From assembly GCA_021234155.1 (NCBI GenBank), contig JAJEKV010000110.1, forward strand, positions 1,180,187-1,244,186: DNA of 64,000 nt. Reading direction: 5' to 3'. The notes beneath the pieces were generated by a model. That model worked only from the letters and a program-made list of their open reading frames with translations. It did not search any database and had not been told where the DNA came from. Below, piece by piece: positions 31,931 through 42,235 of this stretch. Source of the stretch: Isoetes taiwanensis. Its lineage: Eukaryota; Streptophyta; Lycopodiopsida; Isoetales; Isoetaceae. Each line of letters begins with the position of its first letter. The stretch's first letter is position 1. A program made the translations under genes and the position numbers.

Positions 31931-32509
31931 AAAATTCCTTGATCGCCGTTTAACGGCGTTGATGGCGTGTTTGCCCGTGTATCGCCACCTCATCATTAGA
32001 TCTCGGCGTGTTGTAGCGGCCGCCACATCAACAACGTCGTTGAGCGGCTTCGTGGTGGCGTGGTTGCCACGCCCGGCGGTCGGTGGCAGCCACGTCGATT
32101 AGCGTCGTTGAGCGACGTTAACGATGGCCGCATTACGTCGGCGCTACGTCTTTGGCAACGCCACGCTGGGCCGCACGACCGCAGCGAGATGATGGCGTGT
32201 ACACCGTCGTTTAGCGGCGTTGCCGGCTCATCAGCCCGCGCCCGGCCGGCGTATTTGAAGTGCGATCCGCGTGGCGGCGATCGCGCGTGGTATTAGCGAT
32301 GTATGCCTGCGGCGTTGAGCAGCGTCGGTCGTGCGGCTTTAAAGGCAGGCAGCGGTTTGCGGCGCATATAGCGACGCATAAAGGTCGTTTATCGACGCTC
32401 AGACGTCGAAATAGACGTCGTTTATCGACGTTTTGACGTCGATCATCGACGTGCAAACGACGTCTGGACGTCGTAATAGACGTCGTAACAGGGCTTTAAT
32501 TTTGTAGTG
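31930..32509. mobile_element. one end of a CACTA-type transposon
   Basis: The segment ends AATTTTGTAGTG, i.e. CACTACAAAATT read inwards, the hallmark CACTA terminus. The final 120 bases hold at least eight ACGTCG/CGACGT motifs and the rest is CG-rich with TTTAACGGCG and CGTCGTTGAGCG repeats, typical of CACTA subterminal regions where the transposase binds. Candidate 3-bp target is ATT at 32510-32512. I could not find the partner terminus in the window, so this is a solo end or the other end was lost. Confidence 0.6.
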
Positions 32510-32872
32510 ATTCAAAGGACATGTTGATATCAGAAAACATGGGGTCATTCAAGGGAGTTTGCTAATTTTTAAAAGTGAAAGCTTTGTACTTTTAGCAAGT
32601 ATAATGACATGGTCAATGGCTACAATGTTGGGGGTTCATAAAAGTGGCCTCACACGAATAGAAAAAAGACTTTCTGGATATATTATTTCATTGCATGGAT
32701 CCCCACGAAGGCTAAGGCACTCATGCTCCAGGCAAATTTGCTCTAGTTGTTCGTTTGAGATGGGGTTTATCTTGAGATGGGACCTCTTGTCAGAATGGAG
32801 GCTGAGGTCCCTATCCCACATCAAAAATCAAGTTTTTGGGAGGATACAAAGGACAGTGACCCTTTTTACTAC

Positions 32873-33446
32873 ATGAAGATCGTCTCATGGAACCTTCGTG
32901 GAATAAAGGGTGTTTTGAAACGTGGAAGGGTGCTAGCAGCCATTAGATCAATGAAGGCAGATATTGTGCTCATACAGGAGCATCGGCTTCCTGAATTTGA
33001 GGCAAGATCAATCGGCAACTGGATAGGCAACAACTACTCTTCATTTACATGTGCGGCCAGAGGAACCAAAGGAGGTACCTGCATACTCTGGAAAAGTCTT
33101 GTACCCCAATTACAATATACAGGAAGAGACGGGCGTTGGCAAGTAGTTTCATTTAAAGCTAGTATCGTGGGGACTGATCAATGTATATGCGTCAAATAAG
33201 CTTGCAGAAAGAGCTATCATGTGGCAGGATATTGAAAGGTGGATTAGTCAGCATGGGAACGGTATTGACAATTGGATCCTAGGGGGAGATCTAAATATGA
33301 CTGATGTGTGGAACCAGAAGATTGGATTGCACAGGAACTTGTCACATGCTGAGGATTCCGCTTGGTACTCGTTGTTAAACAATGTTGGCCTTGCTCTTAT
33401 TCCCCCCTCAAATGCCACCTTCTCCTGGTCAAACAAGCAAAAGGGG
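32873..33446 (+). pseudogene. LINE endonuclease, N-terminal part
   Basis: Starts MKIVSWNLRGIKGVLKRGRV (the SWNxRG box of APE-type endonucleases), then ADIVLIQEHRL (catalytic QE-x), GTKGGTCILWK and GRWQVVSF. After a frame change at about 33195 it continues IMWQDIERWI, NWILGGDLNMTD (the GGDxN box) and NATFSWSNKQKG, where the CACTA-like element interrupts. The enzyme nicks target DNA to prime reverse transcription. Confidence 0.88.
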
Positions 33447-33479
33447 CACAAGGCCCCCACAAATGAACTTGTATAAAAA

Positions 33480-34420
33480 ATTAGCATAAAAACCAGTATG
33501 TATATGGTTTTTTTATACAACAATCCATAATGTAAAAAAAAAACCACGTGTCCTTCATGGTTATGCAAAACCAATAGTGGTTCATATCATATTTTTTGTA
33601 TTGATTTGAAATTTCACACTAGTTTCTAGAAATCATCATTAGTTTGTAAGATTGCTTTTAAGTGTATATTGATTTAGCAAAAACATTGCTAGTTCATATC
33701 ATGTTTAATTACATGAATTCGACAATCATACAATAGTTTTTTTTAATCATTAAGTAGTTTATAAGATGTGTTTTATGCATATATTGATTTTGCAAAACCA
33801 GTAGTGATTCATATCATATTTTTTGTAATAATTCTAAATTTCACACTAGTTTCAAAAAAACATCATCAGTTTGTAAGATTGTTTTTAAGTGTACATTGGT
33901 TAAGCAAAATCATTGCTAGTTTAGATTATGCTTAATTACATAAATTCTACAATCGTACAATAGTTTAGAAGACGTGTTTTATGCCTATATTGGTTTTGCA
34001 AAACCAATAGCGATTCATATCATATTTTTTATATTAATTTGAAATTTCACGCCAGTTTCTAGAAATCATCATTAGTTTGTAAAATAGGTTTTAAGTGCAC
34101 ATTGATTTAGCAAAATTATTGCTCGTTCATATCATGTTTAATTACATGAATTCTACATTCGTACATAGTTTTTTGAAATTATTATGATGTGTTTTACACA
34201 TATTTAATTTTCTAAAACCATTGATACTTCGTACTATATTTAATTATATGAGTTTTAGATTTTACGATGGTCTCTAGAAATCATCAATTTATTAAACAGT
34301 TTTTTTATATACATGTTTAACATTATAATTTTGGATGCTTTTACATGCTAGTTGTCCATGCATATTGATTCTACAAAACCATTGCTAGTTCTTACTATAT
34401 CATATCATAATATATATAAG
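33480..34420 (+). repeat. subterminal tandem array of the CACTA-like element (~210-bp units)
   Basis: About four units begin near 33567, 33796, 34002 and 34215. Each has CAAAACCAATAG-type, TTCATATCATATTTTTT, TTTCTAGAAATCATCA, AGTTTGTAAGATTG and GTGTTTTATGCATAT-like blocks. Divergence increases inwards. No coding is present. Confidence 0.75.
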
Positions 34421-35380
34421 GTTTTTCGGATGTGGGGTTCCATACATACCCCCATCCATGTATGCCCATGAATGGGCCTGCTAATCCCAACCGTTCGCAA
34501 AAAGATGAAGCATGGGGATTTGGTCACGTCATGGGAAGGGCATGCATGGGTCATGCATGGGCATGCATGAGGGCACACAACATGCCTCTAGCTGTCAGAT
34601 CAAGGAGGAGGCAAAATCTTGACTGTCCAATGTGCCAAGGATGGTATTAAGAAGGTGCAAGATTTGGGGCTTTCGATCTTGGCCCTTGAAATGAGGGCAC
34701 TGGACCCATGGATGTGGTGGTGAAATAGTTACTGATGCTTTAGAGATAATTGTTATAGGAGCTAATAGGTGTTTAAGAACGAGAAGTATAGAACTATAGT
34801 ATATTGAAAATGACGAATTGTTGCAAAGTGTTGTAAGAGGATGAGACCACACTGTGCAGGCAAGATAAGTAGCTCTTGTGGAAGTGAGTACTCTTCTCGT
34901 TGCATGTTTAAATTAAGTTCTTACAATGCATGGTGTGAAAAGCCTCGAGCTACCTTTATGATGTTGTGAAAGAATAGAAGTTCAAGTTCCAGACAAGGTG
35001 GATGTTCTCATGGAAATTTCTATCAAAGATGATGTCATGCTAGCTTTTTTAGCAAGGAATGTTGTAATTTTCATCAACAATGCATCATGCTAGCTTTGTG
35101 CACAAGTTGAAATTTCCATCAACAATGACGTTATGATAGCTTTATTCACAAGGAGTGTTGAGATTTCTATCAACAAAGGCATCAATGCTAGCTTTATTCA
35201 CAAATAATGTATTATTTCGTATATAAAGGACCTAACAAATTATTGTTGTCACAACATATATAAGCCAGCTTTCTTTTTTGTTTGATTGTAATATTTCCGT
35301 CCCAAGAAAAGACGTGAGCATGACACGTGTGTTAAAAAATAACTAAAAAAAAAGAGTAAAATATGCGATTTCTTGCTCTG
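34421..35380. other. no recognisable gene
   Basis: Contains repeated GCATGCATGGG words at 34543-34570 and a loosely repeated AAATTTCCATCAACAATG phrase at 35020-35190. Open frames are short and unfamiliar. Confidence 0.35.
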
Positions 35381-35391
35381 CAGCAAATTTC

Positions 35392-35772
35392 TTGGATGCT
35401 AATCTGCTCTGCCTATGGTGCCTACTGTGGGCGATTGTGTGCTTCATACTTCTAAGCTTGAGCGTAAAAGGTAATGAGAAGGTGTGGTCAGTTGAGCAGC
35501 TTCTACAAACTGCGCAGATGGCTAGCTTTCAAGAAGCTCTGGTTTTGGGCATCCTTGTTCTGCCATATCCAGGAGCTCCAAGCATCATTAAGAATGCATT
35601 CTATAAAGTTAGTGGCGTGGCGAATGCTTTTGTATGGCCATTTACATCTTGGCATGTTCATCTTTTAAACAATAGCTCTGTATCTGCGGCTTATTTAGAC
35701 TTCCAAAATTTAGGAAAAAAACCATTAAGATGGTTGATATCTAATCCTTTCTTTGATCCGACGCCGAGGTAG
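35392..35772 (+). CDS. hypothetical ORF in the CACTA-like element
   Basis: A 126-residue frame with a hydrophobic N-terminus (LCLWCLLWAIVCFILLSLSV, possible signal anchor) and then VEQLLQTAQMASFQEALVLG and WPFTSWHVHLLNNSS. I do not recognise it. It may be a captured gene fragment or a chance frame; there is no second copy in the window to test conservation. Confidence 0.2.
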   Translation: MDANLLCLWCLLWAIVCFILLSLSVKGNEKVWSVEQLLQTAQMASFQEALVLGILVLPYPGAPSIIKNAFYKVSGVANAFVWPFTSWHVHLLNNSSVSAAYLDFQNLGKKPLRWLISNPFFDPTPR

Positions 35773-36675
35773 ATAGAAACGACCAGATTAGGAAGCAACT
35801 AATTCCTCATTTCCTATACAAATGGAGCCGCCCATTAGATAGGAAAAAATGTGGCATACAAGAGGGATAACACTCTGGAACGAGGGTGTTATGCCCCATT
35901 ATAACAAACGAGGTCATAGGAGACGACCTTTGCTTTGGCAGCAATGGTCACATCCTGTACTTGCATTAGGGAGATATCCCCATACATATTTGATGCTACA
36001 TGGGGAGTGTCCTACTATACAGAGGTGTGAGGTATAACTTTATGCTTGATTTGGCATATTTCGGGGATTGTTCTGGAATCCAATGATCCCAAAAAAACAT
36101 TAACACTTGAGCCATTAATTAACACTTGGCAATTACTATATAAGAACCTTAATGCTAATTACGTTTGTAGCAAAGGGGTAGATTTCTTGTGAGAACATTT
36201 TATTCGCTCAATCCTATAATCGATCAATCCTGGCCATTCAAAAACGGCATATTCCCAAGCATATCCAAAACCCAAAAACCACAACTGTCCATCCCAAATT
36301 AAGATATGGTCAAATCCCCATTTCCACGTCACCCAAAGGTTGGGGTCAATCTCAAAAGCAAGTCAACCTGTTACATGGATAAGTGGCTCTATCTACAGGT
36401 ACAGATTTACGGAGTTCCTTTAACACGGTTCTCCCAAGGGCCGGGGCCCTTGGCCCTGAAAATGCATGGCCAAAAGACGTGCAAGCATTAAAAACACTCC
36501 AGAAAAGTGGCCAGCGACAGTGGCCAGCGACAGTGAAAAGACAAATTACGAAATGGACAGATAGAAATAAAGCCATGAACACTTTTTTTAAACCATTGCT
36601 TAGTTTATAGGAAGTAGAAATTTTCGTCAACAGGAAATTTCGCGAAGAAATTTTCTTGTCGACGAAAATTCTACG

Positions 36676-36908
36676 ATGAAAAAAAAGGGGGCTTGAAATT
36701 TGCCCCCAATTTTCACTATATGGTTGTTTTCCGGGGGACTCTATTGGCGGCGCCGCTTAACCTGGGACAACAGATCAATCTCGCAGCTTAAATCTGGGAC
36801 AGCAGATCGGGAGCGACCGAAGCTGCAATCGGGTGAAGATCAACAGGTTTTTTCGCTCTGAAATAACTGGCTGTTTAGGGGCGAAATTTCAAGCCCCCTT
36901 TTTTTTCG
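36676..36908. mobile_element. small foldback element (~230 bp)
   Basis: The ends AAAAAAAAGGGGGCTTGAAA (36679 on) and its complement (ending about 36906) are long inverted repeats extending through AATTTGCCCC / AATTTCGCCCC. No clean target duplication is visible. It lies just downstream of the P450 fragment, within the CACTA-like element, and could form a hairpin transcript. Confidence 0.6.
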
Positions 36909-36938
36909 TATTACAAGAAAGAATGTTCCTAAGCTCGC

Positions 36939-37660
36939 TCAGAGTATCTGTCGATTCTTCCTTTCAACTCTAACCGGAAGCTGATTAATCATCCTAAGTG
37001 TTATATCCACACCATACTTGGGCTTGTGGTTTTTCTTCACTACAAACTTGAAGTTCGGCAGCAGCACTGCACAGACATATTTCATCTGGATCATGGCCAT
37101 GTCTTTGCCCAAACAAATCCTAGGCCCGACTTGAAAAACTGGGTATTTGAAAGGATTTTCACCCACAAATTGCCCATCCTTGAGCTAGCAAACTCATCTA
37201 ATTACAACTTGAATAGCCTGACGAAGCTTCCTTTCAGATCTAATATTAAAAAATCTTTTCATTTTCCAAACCAGAGGATGGATCTCGTAATACCTTGCAG
37301 TTATAATAGAAGCGGCAATATCAAAAGCGGCGGCAAATTTAACCGTAGGAAAAGATGGATCCAGGCAACTAGGATCAACGCCAAAAAAAACCTTGCATAT
37401 ATTGTCAAAAGCAAACCGAACTAGTACATCTTGAAGATCGATCTCTGTATCTTTAAACTTGCATGCCGACGAGCTCCTAAGCTGTGGCCGGAACTCCCTC
37501 TGCTCTGATCCATCCGCTCCACGCGGATGCGAAGCCATCGCCAGCACTGACCTTCTAAAAACTACAATTTTCAAACAAAAACCTAACGACCACTGAAACA
37601 ACAAAACACATATACTGACGTCAAATTTATAACAAAATAGGCTATACGAATACATTTACA
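36939..37660 (-). pseudogene. cytochrome P450 (CYP86-clan) gene fragment
   Basis: Upstream part (37560-37194): IDLQDVLVRFAFDNICKVFF, GVDPSCLDPSFP, FAAAFDIAASIITARYY and LVWKMKRFFNIRSERKLRQA, the C-to-G helix region of CYP86/94/96/704-type fatty acid hydroxylases. Downstream part (37166-36939): ENPFKYPVFQVGPRICLGKD, the haem-binding loop with its Cys ligand, then the C-terminus. The intervening ~170 residues (I helix with the oxygen-binding Thr, K helix ExxR) are absent and the two parts are in different frames, so it is not an enzyme. It is antisense to the surrounding LINE and sits inside the CACTA-like element, as expected for a captured gene piece. Confidence 0.85.
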
Positions 37661-37664
37661 ACCC

Positions 37665-38760
37665 TTAGGAAATCTTATGTAACATCAGACCCAAACAACA
37701 TTTTGGGAACTTAATATCATTTTTCCCGCTGCTTGCTGCTTCGGTTAAGTAATGCATTTCAAAATTTGGCCGCTTGGAATTTTGAAGCGCCTTTCGTATG
37801 GCGCTCTTCCTGCTGTGAAGAGAAGAGATTGGCGTTGTGAAGACAAGAGATTGGCGATAGTGGTAGAGGCGCTGGAGCAGTGGCGGCGAAGTTTTCCTAC
37901 AGATGTGGCGAATGATCTTAGTCCGACAGTGTAAGAAGTAGGAGCTCGATGTTTCATGAGCTCGATGTTTCATGTCCGTATAAATCTGTGTTTGATTTAC
38001 AGGCTAGATCCACATCGGCTTTATGGCGATGCTGTTCCTTAATGCGTCCGGGTATGCATTTGTTTAATCCTTTAGCTTTTCTTAATTTTTTTTTGCTCAA
38101 ACTAAACAGGGTGTTTGCTTCCTTCAACATGATGATTGAATCCGAAAATGATGATGCATTTGGAACGTCAAAGATCAATAGGCTTCAACCCTTTTTTTTT
38201 TTCCTAGCCTGGATGAAGCCTGAAAAATCCTCTGTAGCATAAAGCAGAAAGCTCGGCTATGGCAGGGTCCAATGATAAGATTAGGTAATGTCTTTTCTGT
38301 CTTAAAGATATTTTAAATTTTTGCTTCTCTTCAGTTTTGTTTTTTTGCGCCTGTAGCACAAAGCTCGGCTCTGGCAGGGTGATAAGTTTAGGTAAGGACC
38401 TTGGTACTTTACTGTCTTAAGCTTTCTTATGCAAGATCTTTTAAAAGAGCCACCTTCACACGCTCAACCCAGCAAGGTATTTTTAACTGGTATTGTGGAA
38501 AAATACTGCCTAGCAGGCAATCCAGGCCCCAACAAAGAAGGGGGCATCAGCAAATACATTATACAACCAACCAGTAGCAGGGTGGAGGAAACGCAGAGTA
38601 GCTACGTGCAGGAAGATGAGCTTTATGGGAATAAACTAGTGCAGAACACCAGTGATGACGAACTGGACTTGGAGCAACATCTGAATCAGGTTTTTATAAG
38701 TAGCAGTAGAATGGTTTAGCATGGATTCTGTTCTTTAAGCATTTTAAGAAAATCATTGTT
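37665..38760. other. unassigned, short frames
   Basis: Holds a 96-residue plus frame at 38429-38719 (LAGNPGPNKEGGISKYII, SDDELDLEQHLNQVF) and a minus frame at 37973-37665, neither recognised. They may be further captured exons. AGCTCGATGTTTCATG is duplicated in tandem at about 37941-37974. Confidence 0.25.
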
Positions 38761-38799
38761 ATGGTTGAGGTTGTACAGCAGCAAATGGATGTGTCTTTC

Positions 38800-39545
38800 C
38801 CTAATAAGAATAGACTGGCCCTTAGGTAAAAATTGGCCTTATGTTGACTGCTGCTTTATTGTGCAAAGGTAGCACATGAACTCACTGCAGTGCAGCAAGT
38901 AATGGTATGGGAGTAGCTTTAAATCCTTTCTTAACGAGAATAGGTTAACCATTAATTTAAGGCACTATAGGGACTACTATCTGATTATGCAAGGCAGCGC
39001 GTAAAATAACCGCTGAGCACATATAGTGACTACAAGATTGATTTTCAGAGTGGAGCCACAGCCGAATTAGGTGGTTATGAGTAGCTATTGAATGTTTTGA
39101 GCTGGATTGCATGAGAGCTTCAGTCCTTTAAGCATTTTAAGAAAAACATTGCTGGGGTTTTGCAGTAACAAAGGGATGTGTCTTTCCTAAGTTTCCTTCA
39201 TAAGAATAGGCTGACCTTTAATTAAATATTGGCCTTATGATGACTGCTGCTTTTTTATGCAAAGGCAGCACATGTACTCACTGTAGAGCAGGAAAGAAGG
39301 GTATGGGAGTAAACGTAAACTCCTTTCTTAGTGAGAGTTGATTAACCATTAATTTAAAGCACTATGATGACTACCGTCTGATTGCGCAAGGCAGCTCATG
39401 AAATGACCGCTGAGCATGGAGTGAGTTCAGGAGTAAAATGTTATTTTTTTCTATAAGAGCAGGCTGACCATTAATTGAAAACTGGCCCTAAGGGGACTAA
39501 AATCTGAAAATGCAGGGCAGCACATAAACTGACTGTGGAGCGTAG
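38800..39545 (+). repeat. five degenerate ~85-bp modules
   Basis: Modules at about 38800-38895, 38935-39015, 39200-39290, 39330-39415 and 39458-39545 share AAGAATAGGCTGACC, ATTAAT, GGACTAC/TGACTGCTGC and GCAAGGCAGC...CTGAGC elements. Modules 1-2 and 3-4 form a higher-order repeat of about 392 bases. Confidence 0.65.
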
Positions 39546-39559
39546 AATAATGACATGAG

Positions 39560-41220
39560 GATAATTTAAAATCCTTATACAGTGAATATCTGGTTTTGGT
39601 TTTTGGGTTTTAGAACGATTATGCATAAATCCGGCCTGAAAGGTGGATCTGATAACAAATACCCGAATTTTGTGTATATTTTGCACCGGATTAATGATCG
39701 AAATAGCATTAGAATTGCATAATCTGGATTTTACTGCAGAATGAAGACATTGTTGGCGAATTGAAAATCAAGACAACACTGGTATGAACAAAGCTTTTCC
39801 TGCTACAGTAAAAAAATAGCAGCCTTCTATTTTAGCATAGCAGGAGCATGAGGCTAAGGCTAGCCACTGCACAAGGCTGGCCTATATTATATGGTAGGGT
39901 TTTTTTAGGGAAAGGCCTCTTCTGTTGGTAAAGGGAAACATGATAACTATGGAGCAGGCTCTGGCATAGCTATAGAAATGCTAGGGCTTTACGTTACATT
40001 GCATTTCACCTAGCATATTTTGGAATAAGCACCTTGATGCTTCTTGCTCCGAGTATGAAGCAGAAACGGACTTGGCAACACCTGAGCAAAACTTGCTGAA
40101 AGCCCAAGCCCTAATGATACAATAATAGCATTTCATGGATTGCTTCAGCAAGTACCAGATGAAACATCTTCTTTCCTTGTCAACCAACAGTTTTGAAAAA
40201 TAACTCTTAGTTATTTGCTTATGGGTTTTGCATTTGTTTTTAGGGTTTTTTTATAAAACTGTTTCATTTCTGAACCGAACAGGATGAGAAGCCCAATTTG
40301 TCTATCATCAAGAGGAGGACAGGCCAAGGATGTATTGGAAGATGAGTATTGATTTATCGAAACCTTGATACCTTCATAAGGGTGAGGCTATTGCCATGAC
40401 ACATCTGGTGTTATATGTCAAATCTTGTTTTTAAATAAAAAATATTCAGTTTGAGCCTTGTGCTTTTAGACCTTGTGCTCCAAATGTTGTCTTCTATCTC
40501 CCCTAATTAAAAGAAATGAGTCATTAAAGTAATATTGTCTTATACAATGAAATCTTCTATATACAACATCATACTTGTAATCAAACATGTTCTAAAACAT
40601 TTAAGTTTATTGTGGTCAAATATCATGCCTCAATATCATATGACGAAATTTCACACATGAAGCACTATTAAATATCATATATATGATTGCAAAATCGTAT
40701 CGACTAACAATTTGCAAGCATAGGAAAAAAGTCATAGTAACAGATTTAAACCATGGCAATTTGCCATGTTATATGTTGTCCATCAATTACTACAAAATAT
40801 CAGCCATTTTAAATTGCTAGAAAAACTAACTAAAATGATTATATTTTATTACCATGGAGAAAAATAGGGTGAAAAAAATGATATTAGCATATTTAAATCA
40901 AGTACATTTACCACATTGTCTATTCATGATTAATCACTATAAAGCACCATGAAAATTAACTACTGTAAAGCATCATGATAATTATGCGCTTAAAATTACC
41001 ATGTCAATATACTGAAGAATATAGATGTGATCAAATACCAGTCTACTAAACTGGACATACTAAACAATAGTACATATCATATAGTTTAAGTTGTTACAAA
41101 GACCAATTAAGTTTTCCATGTTCCAGTACCATGTCACAAAACAATGTTAGCTTACCACCTTAGAAAAATATGTTGATGAACCATATTAGATAACTAGACA
41201 TGGTTTGTAAACTTTTGAAC
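39560..41220. other. AT-rich 3' part of the CACTA-like element, no gene
   Basis: The stretch 40480-41220 has repeated ACCATG-, ATATCAT- and CATGATAA-type words, as expected of a subterminal region, but without a clear period. No coding is recognised. Confidence 0.4.
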
Positions 41221-41311
41221 CCACTAACATGTACCAGTTTATGGATTTAATTTTCACCAACAAACCATGGAAAAAAAATCATATTGGTTCAATTTTGGGG
41301 GCCTTGTGGGG

Positions 41312-41733
41312 CAGGGTAGAGTATATTGCTTGTTGGATAGATTTTATATGGCCAATAAATCAGCTACTTTTATGGATAAATGCTATGTTGAAGGAGAACT
41401 CGCCTTCTCCCATTCTGATCATGTCCCCCAAAGTTTGATATTTGAAAGCATTCCAACTGCTAGGAAGACCGGCAATGTGCCGTTCAAATTCAATTCCTCC
41501 TGGCTAGGGAAGGAGGCATTCTGCAAACCCTTTAGATTGTATGTGTCTTCCCTTAATACTCTGATAATTGCCCTAGTATGAAGGCATGGATCAAGAAACT
41601 TGGTTTGATGAAAGCTTGGGCAAAGACATGGGGCAAGAATCGAGCCTTGGAATTCAAAAGAGAAAAAAACGAGGTGTACAATCAGTTGAGAGTGATCAAG
41701 CAAGAATTACTAGTGCATCCTTACAGTATTGAC
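41312..41733 (+). pseudogene. LINE endonuclease C-terminus and linker
   Basis: Resumes the endonuclease after the CACTA-like element: QGRVYCLLDRFYMANKSATF, ELAFSHSDHVPQSLIFE (the SDH catalytic box), then a basic linker (KAWAKTWGKNRALEFKREKN) ending at the hAT MITE. A stop at about 41579 and a frame change are present. Confidence 0.82.
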
Positions 41734-42227
41734 CAGGGAAAAAATTAAGGAACTTTTATATTCAAAGTGGTGAAATAGACTTGGCTAAAGTATGCCAAAA
41801 TTTGAGGTGAAAGCTTCTAATGTTTAGCTAAACTTTCTAAATTTTGCCAACTGTACTTTCTTATGTTTGGCTAAACTTTTATTTAAAAAAGAAAAAATCT
41901 TCTAATTCTTTTGACTATTTTGCACTAATTCAAGATCTAAATATTAACTGACCATAATAAATATAAAGGCTATAGGATAATTTGGCTAAAGTACACTAAA
42001 GTTTGACGTAAAAGCTTCTAAGTTTTGGCTAAACTTTCCAAATTTTGGCAGTTACACTTTCTTGCGATTAGCTAAAGTCGGACGAAATGGAGGTGGGGCA
42101 TGAAATAGACTTGGCTAAAATTTTATTTTTTTTAGCCCAAAAAGGGCCATAATTTAGCCAATTTTTTTTTCCAAACAAGGCCAAAATTTCGCCATTTAGC
42201 TAAGTTTAGCCACTAATTTTTTCCATG
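41734..42227. mobile_element. 494-bp hAT-type MITE in the LINE
   Basis: The ends CAGGGAAAAAATTA (41734) and the complement of CATGGAAAAAATTA (ending 42227) are flanked by a perfect 8-bp duplication GTATTGAC (41726-41733, 42228-42235). The inside is two similar ~190-base halves with GGCTAAAGT, GTTTAGCTAAAC and TTTGGCTAAACTTT motifs. The right end, read inwards (GGCTAAACTTAGCTAA), matches the left end of the hAT relative at 10402, linking these copies to one family. No coding. Confidence 0.88.
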
Positions 42228-42235
42228 GTATTGAC

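Larger units (their letters stand above)
33447..41308. mobile_element. CACTA-like DNA transposon (7862 bp) inside the LINE
   Basis: The termini are inverted repeats CACAAGGCCCCCA (start 33447; complement ends 41308), continuing imperfectly inwards, flanked by GGG at 33444-33446 and 41309-41311. Joining the flanks with one GGG gives a continuous LINE frame (SNKQKG into QGRVYCLLDRF), which fixes the borders. Terminal CAC, 3-bp target and subterminal tandem repeats fit the CACTA (En/Spm) superfamily, although the fourth and fifth bases are AA instead of TA. I see no transposase inside. It carries a P450 gene fragment and several repeat blocks, so it is non-autonomous and gene-capturing. Confidence 0.75.

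Noticed and set aside
36939-37660. Functional cytochrome P450 gene
   Set aside because: About 170 residues including the I and K helices are missing and the two parts are out of frame.
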